Assembly: GCF_019334305.1 (NCBI RefSeq)
Contig: NZ_JAHWGH010000008.1
Span: 353,881 to 417,880 of the forward strand
Length of the DNA stretch: 64,000 bases
Reading direction: 5' to 3'
Source of the DNA: Rossellomorea orangium
GTDB lineage: Bacteria > Bacillota > Bacilli > Bacillales > Bacillaceae_B
Below are positions 41,933-51,715 of this stretch, one piece after another (the first letter of the stretch is position 1; every line of letters starts with the position of its first letter). A program made the position numbers and the translations under genes. Below the pieces are notes generated by a model. The model had not been told where the DNA came from, searched no databases, and worked only from the letters and a program-made list of their open reading frames with translations.

Positions 41933-42894
41933 GTTCATTTATTGAGATTCAAGGGTTATCCAAAACATTTAAAGAGAAAGAAGTATTAACCGACACAACC
42001 CTTTCCTTGAAAAAAGGGGAGATCCTATCACTCGTAGGAGCTTCTGGTTCAGGGAAATCGACCTTTCTGCGCATTCTATCAGGCTTAGAATCTGCCACGA
42101 AGGGAAAGGTGTTAATAGAAGGAAGCGATATTTCCTCGATTAAGCCCCGGAACCGCCCCATCGGCATGGTCTTTCAACAGCCCTTACTCTTCCCCCATAT
42201 GAACGTTCTTGAAAATGTCATATACGGGTTGAAAATGAAAGGGAAAAATAAAGAAAATAAGAAGAGAGCAAAGGATTATATAGAAAGAGTCGGACTCGGG
42301 GAATTCATGCTCCATTACCCATCAGAGCTTTCCGGGGGTCAGCAGCAGCGGGTTTCTTTGATACGCTCCCTCATCTTAAAGCCAAAACTGTTGCTTCTGG
42401 ACGAGCCATTCAGCAGTCTTGATCTGCAGCTGAGGAAAGAATTGAGACAATGGGTACGGAGCATTCTGAAGGAAGAAGATACTACGGTCCTATTCGTGAC
42501 CCATGACCGTGATGAGGCTTATGAGATGGGAGATCGCGTGGCGGTTTTACAAGACGGGCGCTTCCTGCAGATCGGGAGCCCAGGGGAGATCTACTATAAT
42601 CCCGCTTCCCCGTTCGTCGCGTCGTTCATGAGTGACGTCCTCATCCTTCAGGAGCAGCAGTTTGTCCATGCTTCCCATATACGGGTCGTCCCTTCCGTAA
42701 AGGACCTCACCTCCCCTTGTTGGAAAGGGACGGTACGTCAAAAATTATTCATGGCAGGAACGGATATTTATGAAATATGGGTCGAAGAACTGAGGCAGAA
42801 GCTGAATCTTCCACTAGGTTGGGACTCAATAAACGGAACGGTTTGGCTCTATGCAGAGGAAGAGAACATTCGAACGTTTCAGATAGAGGAATAG
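41929..42894 (+). CDS. ynjD: ABC transporter ATP-binding protein (YnjD-like)
   Basis: 321 residues: Walker A GASGSGKST, Q-loop VFQQPLLFP, signature LSGGQQQR, Walker B LLLLDEPF and H-loop VTHD. About 100 residues follow the nucleotide-binding domain, so it is longer than E. coli YnjD and may have a regulatory TOBE-like tail. GTG 41929 follows GGGAGG and overlaps the permease stop. Confidence 0.9.
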   Translation: MSSFIEIQGLSKTFKEKEVLTDTTLSLKKGEILSLVGASGSGKSTFLRILSGLESATKGKVLIEGSDISSIKPRNRPIGMVFQQPLLFPHMNVLENVIYGLKMKGKNKENKKRAKDYIERVGLGEFMLHYPSELSGGQQQRVSLIRSLILKPKLLLLDEPFSSLDLQLRKELRQWVRSILKEEDTTVLFVTHDRDEAYEMGDRVAVLQDGRFLQIGSPGEIYYNPASPFVASFMSDVLILQEQQFVHASHIRVVPSVKDLTSPCWKGTVRQKLFMAGTDIYEIWVEELRQKLNLPLGWDSINGTVWLYAEEENIRTFQIEE

Positions 42895-42906
42895 GAGGGA
42901 AGAATA

Positions 42907-43566
42907 ATGAAGAAGAAGGAAATCGGCAAGATCCTGTTATTCATTGCGGTATTACTGTTCCTCATGTGGCTGAGCCGGAATTTCTTTCATGTAAAGCCTC
43001 ATGATATCAGGGACTGGATTGTGTCATTTGGCATATGGGCTCCAATAGTATTCATCGCCGCTTACACGATCCGGCCATTGATCCTTTTCCCGGCTTCCAT
43101 CCTTTCCCTTGCAGCAGGGCTCGCATTCGGTGCTTTTGAAGGCTTCTTTTATATTATTTTAGGAGCCCTCGGCGGTGCGACGGTAGCCTATTATGCAGCC
43201 ACCTTCCTGGGGGCGAAATTGCTGAAAAAACCATCCCCACGCTTAGAGAAGATTCGTGACAAAATGGATGAGAGCGGCTTCTTCTATGTTCTGCTCTTAC
43301 GCCTCGTGCCATTTCTGAACTTTGATTTGATCAGCTATTTGGCAGGAATGGGAAAGGTGAGATACCTTCCATTCATTCTCGCGACGGCCATCGGAATTTT
43401 ACCAGGCACCTTTGGCTACGTCTTCCTGGGGTCAAGCTTGGTAGGAGAAGATCGGACGAAATTATATTTCGCCCTCGCATTTTTCCTGGTCATGATCATC
43501 GTACCACTCATTTTCAAAAAGAAGATGAAAGTATGGCTGGGATTATCGAGTAAAGAAGATAAATAA
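42907..43566 (+). CDS. TVP38/TMEM64-family membrane protein
   Basis: A 219-residue VTT-domain protein with about six membrane segments: RPLILFPASILSLAAGLAFG with the conserved proline-containing re-entrant loop, and LLRLVPFLNFDLISYLAGMG as the second repeat. Same superfamily as DedA. AGGAGGG precedes ATG 42907; 12 bp after ynjD, clearly the same operon. Often found beside MerA-like oxidoreductases in other bacteria. Confidence 0.87.
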   Translation: MKKKEIGKILLFIAVLLFLMWLSRNFFHVKPHDIRDWIVSFGIWAPIVFIAAYTIRPLILFPASILSLAAGLAFGAFEGFFYIILGALGGATVAYYAATFLGAKLLKKPSPRLEKIRDKMDESGFFYVLLLRLVPFLNFDLISYLAGMGKVRYLPFILATAIGILPGTFGYVFLGSSLVGEDRTKLYFALAFFLVMIIVPLIFKKKMKVWLGLSSKEDK

Positions 43567-43580
43567 AGGATGGGAACGAT

Positions 43581-44162
43581 ATGTTAGACACACACGCACG
43601 CAAATGGGTGCAGCCTAGTATAGAAGGAACGGCAAGGCTGTTTTTAAAGAAAGGCCTATCGGCGGATCAAGTGACGGTCACGGCCTTTGTCGTGGGATCT
43701 GTCACTGGATTGGTCTATTACATGGGGTTCCCGATCATCGCCGTCATCTTATTATGGTTGTCCGGATTCCTCGACGCAGTGGACGGCACGATGGCCCGAT
43801 TGACCAAGCCGTCTCCCTTTGGGACCGTCATGGACGTGACCTTTGACCGGATCGTTGAGATCAGCGTTATCCTTGGTGTTGCCTTCCTGCACCCTGAAAT
43901 CATGTGGGCACTCCTCTTACTGAGTGTCTCCATCATCGTTTCCATGACCATTTTTCTGACTGTCGGAGCTGTATCGGAAAAGCAGGGCATGAAGTCATTT
44001 TATTATCAGGCGGGACTCGCAGAAAGGACGGAAGGGTTCATCCTGTTCAGCGTCATGATGTTATTTCCGTCCATTGTCCTGTGGACGACCTTACTGTTTT
44101 TTGCAGTTGAATTGTATACGGGTATTCAACGTTTTCTAGAAGCGAAACGATTACTTTCATAA
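43581..44162 (+). CDS. ynjF: CDP-alcohol phosphatidyltransferase family protein (YnjF-like)
   Basis: A 193-residue membrane enzyme with the complete motif D-x2-D-G-x2-A-R-x8-G-x3-D-x3-D (LDAVDGTMAR...FGTVMDVTFDR), so it should transfer a phosphatidyl or other phospho-alcohol group from a CDP-linked donor. Its alcohol acceptor is unknown. It lies 14 bp after the TVP38 gene. E. coli ynjF also follows ynjBCD, which supports a conserved functional link. Confidence 0.88.
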   Translation: MLDTHARKWVQPSIEGTARLFLKKGLSADQVTVTAFVVGSVTGLVYYMGFPIIAVILLWLSGFLDAVDGTMARLTKPSPFGTVMDVTFDRIVEISVILGVAFLHPEIMWALLLLSVSIIVSMTIFLTVGAVSEKQGMKSFYYQAGLAERTEGFILFSVMMLFPSIVLWTTLLFFAVELYTGIQRFLEAKRLLS

Positions 44163-44174
44163 GGAGAGATGAAG

Positions 44175-45602
44175 ATGGATCAATACGATTTGATTGTTAT
44201 AGGCGGAGGCGCAGGTGGACTGACCGTCGCATCGGGAGCCGCTTCCCTTGGAGCCAAAGTGGCCCTCATCGAAAAAAGTGGACTGCTTGGCGGAGACTGC
44301 CTTCACTTTGGCTGTGTCCCATCAAAGGCCTTCATCCAGGCGGCTAGGGAAGTTGCGACCATCCGGAATGGAAGTGCTCTTGGGTTCGAAAGCAGTGGTA
44401 CTGTCAATATGAAAAAGGTGAAAGAAAGAGTCAAGGGAGCCATAGCACATATTCAAAAGCATGATGATCCCGACCGGTTCCTGCAAATGGGAGTAGATAT
44501 CTACTTCGGAGGTGCCGAGTTCCTGGATTCTCACAGTATTCTTGTGGAAAAGGAAGACCGGATCTCTGGGAAAAGAATCGTTGTCGCGACTGGATCAAGT
44601 CCTCTCGTGCCGGACATCGATGGCGTTTCCGAGGTGGAATATCACACGAATGAAACCGTATTTGACGTCGAAGAGCTGCCAAATAGGGTTGTATTCGTCG
44701 GCGGGGGTCCTATCGGGCTTGAACTTGCCCAGGCATTTTCTCAGTTGGGAGCTGAGGCTGTTGTCCTCGAACAAAATGATGGGATTCTAGGAAAAGAAGA
44801 TAAGGAAATCCGTGAAGTGGCAACCGGCTTATTGGAGAAGGATATTCAGTTTGAATATGGAGCGGAAATCAAACGGGTTTCAGAGAAGGCTGGCGGTCAG
44901 AAGACGGTACAGTATATAAAAGAAGGAGTAGAGCAATCTGTAGATGGGGACCTGTTATTTTTGGCAACCGGCCGCAAACCTGGTACAGAATCCTTAAACC
45001 TCTCCGCTGCAGGAGTGGAAGTTGACGACCGTGGTTTCATCAAAGTAAATGATGAACTGAGGACCAATCATTCCCATATTTTCGCCATCGGGGACGTAAA
45101 CGGACGCTACCCATTCACCCATGGAGCCGGAATGGAAGGAAAGCTCGTCGTCCAAAATGCTGTATTCGGATTGAAACGGAAGGTTTCCTACAACAAACTT
45201 CCGTGGACGACCTATACGACACCGGAAATCTTTCATATCGGACTGACCGAAGAAGAGGCCGTGGAAAAAGGGATAGAATATAAAGTGTACAAGACGACAT
45301 TGAATGAGGTCGACCGTTTCGTGGCCGATCACCGAACTGAAGGGCTTGTCAAAATCATCACAGAACCGAATGGTAAGATACTCGGTGCCCACGCCGTCGG
45401 TACCGGTGCAGGCGACTGGATGCAGCCCGTCATATTCGCCATGGAAAAAGGGAGCAAAATCGGTGCCCTGTCGAATATGGTCTACCCGTATCCGAACCAC
45501 GCAGCTGCCGTACAGCAAACAGCGGACCTGTATTGGAGAGAGAAACTGTTTGACGGCGTACTGCCTGTGATTAGTAAGAAATATGTGGAGTTGTTTCGAT
45601 AG
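44175..45602 (+). CDS. MerA-like pyridine nucleotide-disulfide oxidoreductase
   Basis: A 475-residue flavoprotein with FAD-binding GGGAGG, redox-active cysteines in GGDCLHFGCVPSK (C-x4-C), NAD(P)-binding GGGPIGLE and the C-terminal dimerisation domain. It lacks the N-terminal heavy-metal domain and C-terminal vicinal cysteines of true mercuric reductase, so reduction of Hg(II) is unlikely. ATG 44175 is correctly spaced from AAGGAGAG; ATG 44169 touches it. Last gene of the ynj-type operon; terminator at 45613. Confidence 0.9.
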   Translation: MDQYDLIVIGGGAGGLTVASGAASLGAKVALIEKSGLLGGDCLHFGCVPSKAFIQAAREVATIRNGSALGFESSGTVNMKKVKERVKGAIAHIQKHDDPDRFLQMGVDIYFGGAEFLDSHSILVEKEDRISGKRIVVATGSSPLVPDIDGVSEVEYHTNETVFDVEELPNRVVFVGGGPIGLELAQAFSQLGAEAVVLEQNDGILGKEDKEIREVATGLLEKDIQFEYGAEIKRVSEKAGGQKTVQYIKEGVEQSVDGDLLFLATGRKPGTESLNLSAAGVEVDDRGFIKVNDELRTNHSHIFAIGDVNGRYPFTHGAGMEGKLVVQNAVFGLKRKVSYNKLPWTTYTTPEIFHIGLTEEEAVEKGIEYKVYKTTLNEVDRFVADHRTEGLVKIITEPNGKILGAHAVGTGAGDWMQPVIFAMEKGSKIGALSNMVYPYPNHAAAVQQTADLYWREKLFDGVLPVISKKYVELFR

Positions 45603-45612
45603 GGGGGTAGTG

Positions 45613-45644
45613 CACGACTGCTGGTGGGGTGGTCGTGTTTTTTT
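45613..45644 (+). terminator. terminator of the ynj-type operon
   Basis: CACGAC (45613-45618) pairs with GTCGTG (45632-45637) followed by seven T. The stretch 45645-45807 shows no supported gene. Confidence 0.8.
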
Positions 45645-45807
45645 GTGTGGTGAGAAATAAAGAGATGCCCATGTATCATCATTATTTGACTATTGGAGGA
45701 CAAAATCACGATATCTCTCCATTTAGAATTCAGAAAAACAGTGCTCAAGATTGTTCAGGCCCTAAACCTCCCCGCCACAGGCACCACCAACACCAAAACC
45801 TACTACA

Positions 45808-46893
45808 TCACCCCTCATACTTTCCAACAAACCTCACATCAATCCAATTCTTCAACCGCCAAGCCCATCTGCTGACCAATGAAAACGATCCGTACGTCAG
45901 GAAGCCTTGTCCGTTGCCCACAGACATAATCGCCAAATACCTTTTCTGTGGTTCAAATGGAATAATCTTTCCATCCGCCGCTGCACCGGTCAGATTTCTC
46001 CACAAAACAGGACCTTGTCGGACGGCCGTGACCCCGTTTTTCGGAAGGTCGGGGAAGTCTTGTAAAGTCGCACAATCCCCGGTTCCGAACACGTTAGGGT
46101 AATCCACTGATTGAAGATAGCTGTTTACCAATAGGAAACCTTTTTCATCGTTCCCCAGCACGCTGCTTCCGAACAATGGAGGTGCTTTAGGTCCGCCCAG
46201 GAAGATGACTTCATCAAAGTCTAGAATCTCACCTTCATCTGTATGCAGTCGAGCACTCTCAATCTTTGTCACCCGTCCTTGGTGCAACTCGATTCCCTTT
46301 GAACGTGCAAGATCCGTCATTTTTTTGGATGAAAAGGAACCCGCCTTTTCTAACAGGGGAGAGGAGTGGACAACCGCTATGGAATGGTCTCCATATCCCT
46401 TGTCCATTTTCCATGCCTTTAAAGATAATGCCATTTCGATACTCGCCGCCCCGCCACCGATAAAGACGGTTCTCCGGCTGTTGTGCAGCTTTTCAATTTG
46501 CTCCGGGAAACGATAGTTTGGTTTGATGGGCAAATTGTGTTCATGCAAGCCCTGTATCTCCATTGAGTCATTACGGGATCCGATGTCGAAGGAAACAAAG
46601 TCGTACGTGAAAATGTCGCCTTGGTCTGTGAGGAGATGCTGTTGATCGGGATCGATGGAGAGGACGGTCCCCTCGACGAAGTCACAGCCGGACCTCTCAC
46701 ATAAGTTCTTTAAATCTATACGGGTTTCTTCCAGTGCGTAGATTCCTTCGGTGTACCCCGAGAACATTCCAGAATAATACTGATAACGGGAAGGGGAAAT
46801 GAGCATCCACTTCACGTTTTCTTCCTTAGAGTCTATTTTCTTTAAGCAGTGAAGGTGACTGTGGCCGCCACCGACTAGGATGATTGTTTTCAT
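45808..46893 (-). CDS. NADH-dehydrogenase-like FAD oxidoreductase (SelD-associated family type)
   Basis: 361 residues: VGGGHSHLHCLK at the N terminus, SFDIGSRND, the second dinucleotide site FIGGGAASIEMALSL, and FGTGDCATLQDFPDLPKNGVTAVRQGPVL near the end match the NDH-2-like subfamily that in other bacteria is often fused to or beside a selenide-water-dikinase-like domain. No SelD domain is present. Start ATG 46893 with AAGGAG. It lies downstream of a GNAT gene in one operon and converges on the ynj-type operon. Confidence 0.8.
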   Translation of the reverse strand: MKTIILVGGGHSHLHCLKKIDSKEENVKWMLISPSRYQYYSGMFSGYTEGIYALEETRIDLKNLCERSGCDFVEGTVLSIDPDQQHLLTDQGDIFTYDFVSFDIGSRNDSMEIQGLHEHNLPIKPNYRFPEQIEKLHNSRRTVFIGGGAASIEMALSLKAWKMDKGYGDHSIAVVHSSPLLEKAGSFSSKKMTDLARSKGIELHQGRVTKIESARLHTDEGEILDFDEVIFLGGPKAPPLFGSSVLGNDEKGFLLVNSYLQSVDYPNVFGTGDCATLQDFPDLPKNGVTAVRQGPVLWRNLTGAAADGKIIPFEPQKRYLAIMSVGNGQGFLTYGSFSLVSRWAWRLKNWIDVRFVGKYEG

Positions 46894-46909
46894 TGAGGAT
46901 CTCCTTTTT

Positions 46910-47461
46910 TTAGAGAGCGCGTTTTTCTTCCCACTCTTCCCTGATCATGCCCATGCGGATGGAATCGTAATAGACGCCATCGTAATAGCGGCATTTTCTC
47001 ATGCGCCCTTCAAGCTGCATGCCGACTTTTTCTGCGGCCTTCATCATCCGCTCATTTCCTGACCACGTCGTGATGCCGACCCGACCGATTTCCTTTGTGG
47101 TAAAAAGATGGTCGATCCAAAGAGATAAGGCTTCGGTTCCATACCCGCCGTTCCAGTATGCAGGATCATATATGACAATGCCTGCCTCAAGCCATCTGGT
47201 TGGTTCATAGTCCCAGTAGTATGCCACGGTTCCAATGATGGTCCCATCTACCTCGATGATCCGCTGGAATTCATCGGTGCGGTTTCGATTCCGGATGGAT
47301 GACTCCATATACTCTTCAAGGGGAACGTATTTATGTTCAAAATATGGAGCGTCCCATTTTTTCCACTCAGGCGATGGATTGCCATAAATATAATCCCATA
47401 GGGTAGGAAGGTCCCTCTCTTCTATTTTTCTAAGTGTTACACGCTGACCGGTTAATTTCAA
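46910..47461 (-). CDS. GNAT acetyltransferase (RimJ/RimL type)
   Basis: A 183-residue acetyltransferase: VTLRKIEERDLPTLW is the N-terminal signature of the RimJ/L group, DPAYWNGGYGTEALSLW holds the acetyl-CoA loop, and GNERMMKAAEKVGMQLEGRMR is motif B. The start is TTG 47461 with AAAGGAG upstream; no in-frame ATG fits the family start. It is 16 bp ahead of the oxidoreductase gene, so they form an operon. Substrate unknown. Confidence 0.85.
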   Translation of the reverse strand: MKLTGQRVTLRKIEERDLPTLWDYIYGNPSPEWKKWDAPYFEHKYVPLEEYMESSIRNRNRTDEFQRIIEVDGTIIGTVAYYWDYEPTRWLEAGIVIYDPAYWNGGYGTEALSLWIDHLFTTKEIGRVGITTWSGNERMMKAAEKVGMQLEGRMRKCRYYDGVYYDSIRMGMIREEWEEKRAL

Positions 47462-47621
47462 TGTAATAGCACTCCTTTATTATGTTAATATTTCCATTAT
47501 ACAGAAAATATCAGGATGATTCAGAAAAGATGAATGTAGGGCTTGGAACATATACCTCATAGCAAGCGGACACACGTGAAACAGTCAAAAGAAAGAATAA
47601 AGAAATCCCCCAAATAGAAAC

Positions 47622-47657
47622 AGAGGTCCGTCCCTCACGATCGAGGGACGGACCTCT
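47622..47657. repeat. perfect GGTCCGTCCC hairpin repeat
   Basis: AGAGGTCCGTCCCTC (47622-47636) and GAGGGACGGACCTCT (47643-47657) form a perfect 15-bp stem with a 6-nt loop, 7 bp after the stop codon of the symporter gene. The minus strand flank TGTTTCTATTT allows it to act as that gene's terminator. Confidence 0.85.
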
Positions 47658-47663
47658 GGCAGG

Positions 47664-48851
47664 TCAGCTTGCTTTAATAGAAGATACGCGTGCTTTTTTC
47701 TTTTGGGTCAGTTTGTCGACGATGGATGTGATGGCACCGTCACCCGTTACGTTGCAGGCAGTACCGAAGCTGTCCTGAGCAAGGTAAAGGGCGATCATGA
47801 GGGACGTCATGGTCGGTCCGAATCCAAGCATTGTTTCAAGTAGTCCGAGTGCTGCCATGACCGCTCCACCGGGAACACCTGGTGCTGCGATCATCGTGAT
47901 GCCGAGCATCAGTATGAATGGGAACAGCTGAGAGAACTGAAGTGCTTCACCCTGGATGAACATAACCGCCATGGCACAGCTGACAAGGGTGATTGTACTT
48001 CCTGATAGGTGAATCGTGGCCAGCAGTGGAACGGAGAAGTCGGCGATGCGTTCCCTGGCACCGATTTTCTTTGAGCGTTCAAGTGTCACCGGGATGGTAG
48101 ACGCAGAAGACTGCGTTCCAAGTGCCGTGAAGTAAGCAGGAAGCATTCCCTTCATCATGGAAAGCGGGTTTTGCTTTCTCAGAGTACCGGCAGCAGTATA
48201 TTGAATAACTAAAAAGATAAGATGTAATAGAATAATCATGACAAAGACTTTTGCGAATACAGACATGATTGCGCTCACCTGTCCGCCCTGAGTCATATTG
48301 GCGAAGATTCCAAGAATATGGATTGGCAGGAGTGGAATGATGATTTTTTCAATTACGAGCTCAATGATGTTCCTGAATTCATCCATCCCCTTTTGAAGGG
48401 TGTCCCCTTTGATGGCCGCCATACCAAGACCGATGGTGAAGGCGATAAGGAGTGCCGACATGACGCCCATGATCGGGGGCATGTCCACTGTGAAAAATCC
48501 TTTGAGAAGAGCTTCTTCCGGATTTTCAAATGATTGGGACGTTTGATTTGCGAGTAAAGATGGGTAAATAGACTTCGCAACTACAAAGGCGAGCAAACCT
48601 GCAAGCACCGTGGAACCATATGCGAGTGCAGTGGTTAATCCAAGAAGTTTTCCTGCGCCTTTACCCATGGAACCAATTCCAGGAGCGATAAAGCCGATGA
48701 TGATCAGCGGGATCGCGAATCCAAGGAAATTCCCGAATAATCCATTGAATGTAGCGAAGATTTTCACAAACCATTCTGGTGCATATGCTCCAATGACAAT
48801 ACCTGACGCAATACCTAAAAGAATCTTAGGCAGTAAACCGAGCTTTCTCAT
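47664..48851 (-). CDS. dicarboxylate/amino acid:cation symporter (DAACS family)
   Basis: A 395-residue secondary transporter of the GltP/SstT superfamily: TQSSASTIPVTLE is the serine-rich re-entrant hairpin, GVPGGAVMAALGLLETMLG and LAQDSFGTACNVTGDGA (family N-x3-D) hold the sodium and substrate residues. ATG 48851 follows AAGGAGG. Could carry glutamate, aspartate, serine/threonine or cystine; sequence does not decide. Confidence 0.9.
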   Translation of the reverse strand: MRKLGLLPKILLGIASGIVIGAYAPEWFVKIFATFNGLFGNFLGFAIPLIIIGFIAPGIGSMGKGAGKLLGLTTALAYGSTVLAGLLAFVVAKSIYPSLLANQTSQSFENPEEALLKGFFTVDMPPIMGVMSALLIAFTIGLGMAAIKGDTLQKGMDEFRNIIELVIEKIIIPLLPIHILGIFANMTQGGQVSAIMSVFAKVFVMIILLHLIFLVIQYTAAGTLRKQNPLSMMKGMLPAYFTALGTQSSASTIPVTLERSKKIGARERIADFSVPLLATIHLSGSTITLVSCAMAVMFIQGEALQFSQLFPFILMLGITMIAAPGVPGGAVMAALGLLETMLGFGPTMTSLMIALYLAQDSFGTACNVTGDGAITSIVDKLTQKKKARVSSIKAS

Positions 48852-48893
48852 CTGGGTGTCCTCCTTGAAAGTACAAATGTTTTTAATAGGAGG

Positions 48894-48922
48894 ATTATAC
48901 ACCTTATAGAGTAAGATTTTAA
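48894..48922 (-). promoter_or_regulatory. sigma-A promoter of the DAACS gene
   Basis: Minus-strand TTAAAA (plus 48917-48922), 17-bp spacer, TATAAT (plus 48894-48899). Confidence 0.55.
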
Positions 48923-49148
48923 TAGCTTTTTAAATAGGCGAAATCTTAAGTGTATTCAGAATAATAATGGTAGGACTGTCGCAGGACTGGTTTTCGTTTG
49001 CATACATATATAATGGGCAATGATCCGAATGCCATTTGAATCAAGACAAATGTGGTAATTTTTGATTTCCAAAGGAATCATTCTTTCCCTTTCCCCTGAA
49101 AGTGATAAAATAGAAACATCTATTGTGAATATTGGAGGTAACACATAC

Positions 49149-50219
49149 ATGAAAACGAAGTTATGCTTACTGTACGGCGGTAAATCTGCTGAACATAATG
49201 TATCTCTGCAAACAGCCAAGGCCGTGATTGGTGCCCTGGACTTAAATAAATATGAAATCCACCCTGTTTTTATCTCGACAGAAGGCAAATGGGTCAAGGG
49301 TCCACAATTGAACGCCCCCGTTGAAGACGTGAAAGCATTACAATTCAAAGAAGGGGAGGAAATCGCCCCTAATGCGTTGAGTACATCCATCGCTCCTTCT
49401 GAATCTGAAGGATATGACATGATCTTCCCATTGCTTCACGGACCGAATGGGGAAGACGGAACGGTTCAAGGGATGCTTGAGCTGTTGAACCTCCCGTATG
49501 TAGGGAATGGGGTCCTTGCTTCATCAGCCGGGATGGATAAAGTCATCATGAAGAATCTGTTTGCTCAGGCGGGCATTCCACAAGTCAACTACACATGGTT
49601 CATCCGCAGCACTTGGAAAGGAAATCCTGACGCTGCTTATAAGCAAGTGGAAGATGAGATTGGGTATCCTTGTTTCGTGAAGCCGGCAAACCTGGGTTCA
49701 TCTGTTGGAATCAGCAAGTGTACGTCCCGTAAAGAACTGGAGACGGCTTTTGAAGAAGCATTCCAATTCGACCGCAAGATTATCATCGAAGAAGGCGTGA
49801 AGGCACGTGAAATCGAGCTTGGCGTACTTGGAAATGATCAGCCTGAATGCTCTGTCGCAGGTGAAATCGTCCCTAAGAAAGATTTCTATGATTACAAAGC
49901 GAAATATGAGGATGGGGATACAGCCCTCATCATCCCTGCAGAAGTAGAAGGCGGCATCTACAATGAAATGAAAAACATCGCGATTCAATCCTATAAAGCC
50001 CTGGATTGTTCAGGACTTGTACGTGCGGACTTCTTCTTGACAGAAGATGGTCAAATCTTTATGAATGAAGTGAATACGATGCCTGGTTTCACGCCATTCA
50101 GTATGTTCCCGCTTCTTTGGAAGCACACAGGAGTCGATTATCCTACCCTGATCGGGAAACTTGTGGAGCTTGGAATGGAACGATATCAAGACAAACAAAC
50201 CATTAAACATACGATGTAA
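49149..50219 (+). CDS. ddl: D-alanine-D-alanine ligase
   Basis: ATP-grasp enzyme that makes D-Ala-D-Ala for peptidoglycan. 356 residues with [12 protein letters not shown] at the N terminus, [15 protein letters not shown], the ATP loop [16 protein letters not shown] and the catalytic [17 protein letters not shown] 49149 is preceded by GGAGGTAA; an upstream in-frame ATG has no ribosome site. First gene of the ddl-murF unit. The end residue set (Y in the omega loop) suggests D-Ala rather than D-Lac, but I did not test this. Confidence 0.96.
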   Translation: MKTKLCLLYGGKSAEHNVSLQTAKAVIGALDLNKYEIHPVFISTEGKWVKGPQLNAPVEDVKALQFKEGEEIAPNALSTSIAPSESEGYDMIFPLLHGPNGEDGTVQGMLELLNLPYVGNGVLASSAGMDKVIMKNLFAQAGIPQVNYTWFIRSTWKGNPDAAYKQVEDEIGYPCFVKPANLGSSVGISKCTSRKELETAFEEAFQFDRKIIIEEGVKAREIELGVLGNDQPECSVAGEIVPKKDFYDYKAKYEDGDTALIIPAEVEGGIYNEMKNIAIQSYKALDCSGLVRADFFLTEDGQIFMNEVNTMPGFTPFSMFPLLWKHTGVDYPTLIGKLVELGMERYQDKQTIKHTM

Positions 50220-50227
50220 AACAACAT

Positions 50228-50252
50228 GGGACTGACCGCCAAAAGGCAGTCC
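50228..50252 (+). terminator. hairpin between ddl and murF
   Basis: GGGACTG (50228-50234) pairs with CAGTCCC (50246-50252); a GCC-AAAA-GGC inner stem is an alternative. The T-tract is poor, so it may attenuate rather than stop. Confidence 0.5.
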
Positions 50253-50294
50253 CTGCTCTATTTTGATGATAAAATGAGTAAAAGGAGAAAGCGA

Positions 50295-51671
50295 ATGTTC
50301 GAGAAGACGATTAAAGATATCTGTACCATGATTGATGTGAAAAACGATCTTTCCTCGTTTGATGCCGTTGTGGTAAAAGGCGTTTCCATCGATACGAGAA
50401 AAATTGAAAGCGGCAATCTATTTGTTCCTTTTAAAGGGGAGAATGTGGACGGTCACCAGTTTGTACGACAAGCCATTGATAATGGGGCGTCTGCTGCACT
50501 CTGGGATGTCAATGTCCCTAATCCACCTGAGGACATACCCGTTATAGTGGTGGAGGATCCACTCCTTGCCCTTCAGGATTTGGCGAACAAGTACCGGCAT
50601 GAACTGGATCTAAAGGTAGTCGGGATTACAGGAAGTAATGGGAAAACAACGACCAAGGATATTGTGGCCAATCTTCTTTCCGTGAAATATCGGGTTCATA
50701 AGACGCAAGGGAACTATAATAACCATATTGGCCTCCCGTTAACGATCCTTTCCCTGCCTCAGGACGCGGAAGTGGCGGTGCTTGAAATGGGGATGAGCGG
50801 TTTCGGGGAAATTGAACTCTTATCTGAAATCTCCCAGCCGGATGCCGCCATCATTACGAATATCGGTGAATCCCATCTTCAAGACCTTGGCTCACGGGAA
50901 GGCATTGCCAAGGCTAAGCTTGAAATCGTAAAGGGCCTTAAAACTGACGGGTTGTTTGCCTACTACGGAGATGAACCGCTGCTGCAGGAAGGTGTTAAAA
51001 GTCTCGGTCTGAAGCATATGGAGACATTCGGAAGAAGCGAATCCAATACGATTTACCCGACAAAAATCGAAATGAACAATCAAGGAAGCTACTTTGAAAC
51101 GTCTTTCGCTGAGGGTGAAACGTTCTACCTGCCTGTCTTAGGTCAGCATAATATCCATAACGCCCTTGCTGGAATCCTGATTGCCCGTCATTTCGGACTC
51201 AGTGTAGGTGAAATGAAAGAAGGCTTACAGTCATTGAAGCTGACCCAAATGAGAATGGAAATGCTGGAAGGAGCAAAAGGCGAAAGCATCATCAATGATG
51301 CCTATAATGCGAGTCCGACTTCCATGAAAGCGGCCATTGGGCTTGTATCAGAGCTTGAAGGCTTCCGCACGAAGATCCTTGTGCTTGGTGACATGCTGGA
51401 ACTAGGGGAGAACGAAGATGATTTTCACAAAGAGATCGGGCGCATGATTGACTCTGAGAAGATCCAGCAAGTGTTTACGTTCGGTCCTCTTGCAGCCTTG
51501 ATTGCAGAAGGAGCCCTGGAGAATTTCCCGGAAGACAGGGTTCACTCTTTTAGCGATAAAGAGAATTTGACGAGTGAATTGTCCTCCATTATTAAAGGGG
51601 ATGAACTGATTTTATTCAAGGCGTCCCGGGGGATGAAGCTTGAAGAAATCATTGACGGCCTGAAGGCATAA
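50295..51671 (+). CDS. murF: UDP-MurNAc-tripeptide-D-Ala-D-Ala ligase
   Basis: Adds D-Ala-D-Ala to the UDP-MurNAc tripeptide, the last cytoplasmic step of precursor synthesis. 458 residues: N-terminal SIDTRKIESGNLFVPFKG, P-loop GITGSNGKTTTKD, NYNNHIGLPLT and C-terminal NDAYNASPTSMKAA. ATG 50295 follows AAAGGAG. Directly after ddl, whose product is its substrate. Confidence 0.97.
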   Translation: MFEKTIKDICTMIDVKNDLSSFDAVVVKGVSIDTRKIESGNLFVPFKGENVDGHQFVRQAIDNGASAALWDVNVPNPPEDIPVIVVEDPLLALQDLANKYRHELDLKVVGITGSNGKTTTKDIVANLLSVKYRVHKTQGNYNNHIGLPLTILSLPQDAEVAVLEMGMSGFGEIELLSEISQPDAAIITNIGESHLQDLGSREGIAKAKLEIVKGLKTDGLFAYYGDEPLLQEGVKSLGLKHMETFGRSESNTIYPTKIEMNNQGSYFETSFAEGETFYLPVLGQHNIHNALAGILIARHFGLSVGEMKEGLQSLKLTQMRMEMLEGAKGESIINDAYNASPTSMKAAIGLVSELEGFRTKILVLGDMLELGENEDDFHKEIGRMIDSEKIQQVFTFGPLAALIAEGALENFPEDRVHSFSDKENLTSELSSIIKGDELILFKASRGMKLEEIIDGLKA

Positions 51672-51715
51672 GTTTAAACCTTCAGGAAAATGAACAAAAT
51701 GAGCTTGTAGATGAT

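Noticed and set aside
44175..45602. Mercury resistance operon
   Set aside because: The MerA-like protein lacks the heavy-metal domain and terminal cysteine pair, and no merR, merT or merP gene is present.
45693..45875. A plus-strand frame after the ynj-type operon
   Set aside because: GGAGG lies inside the start, not before it, and the frame runs into the opposite-strand oxidoreductase gene.
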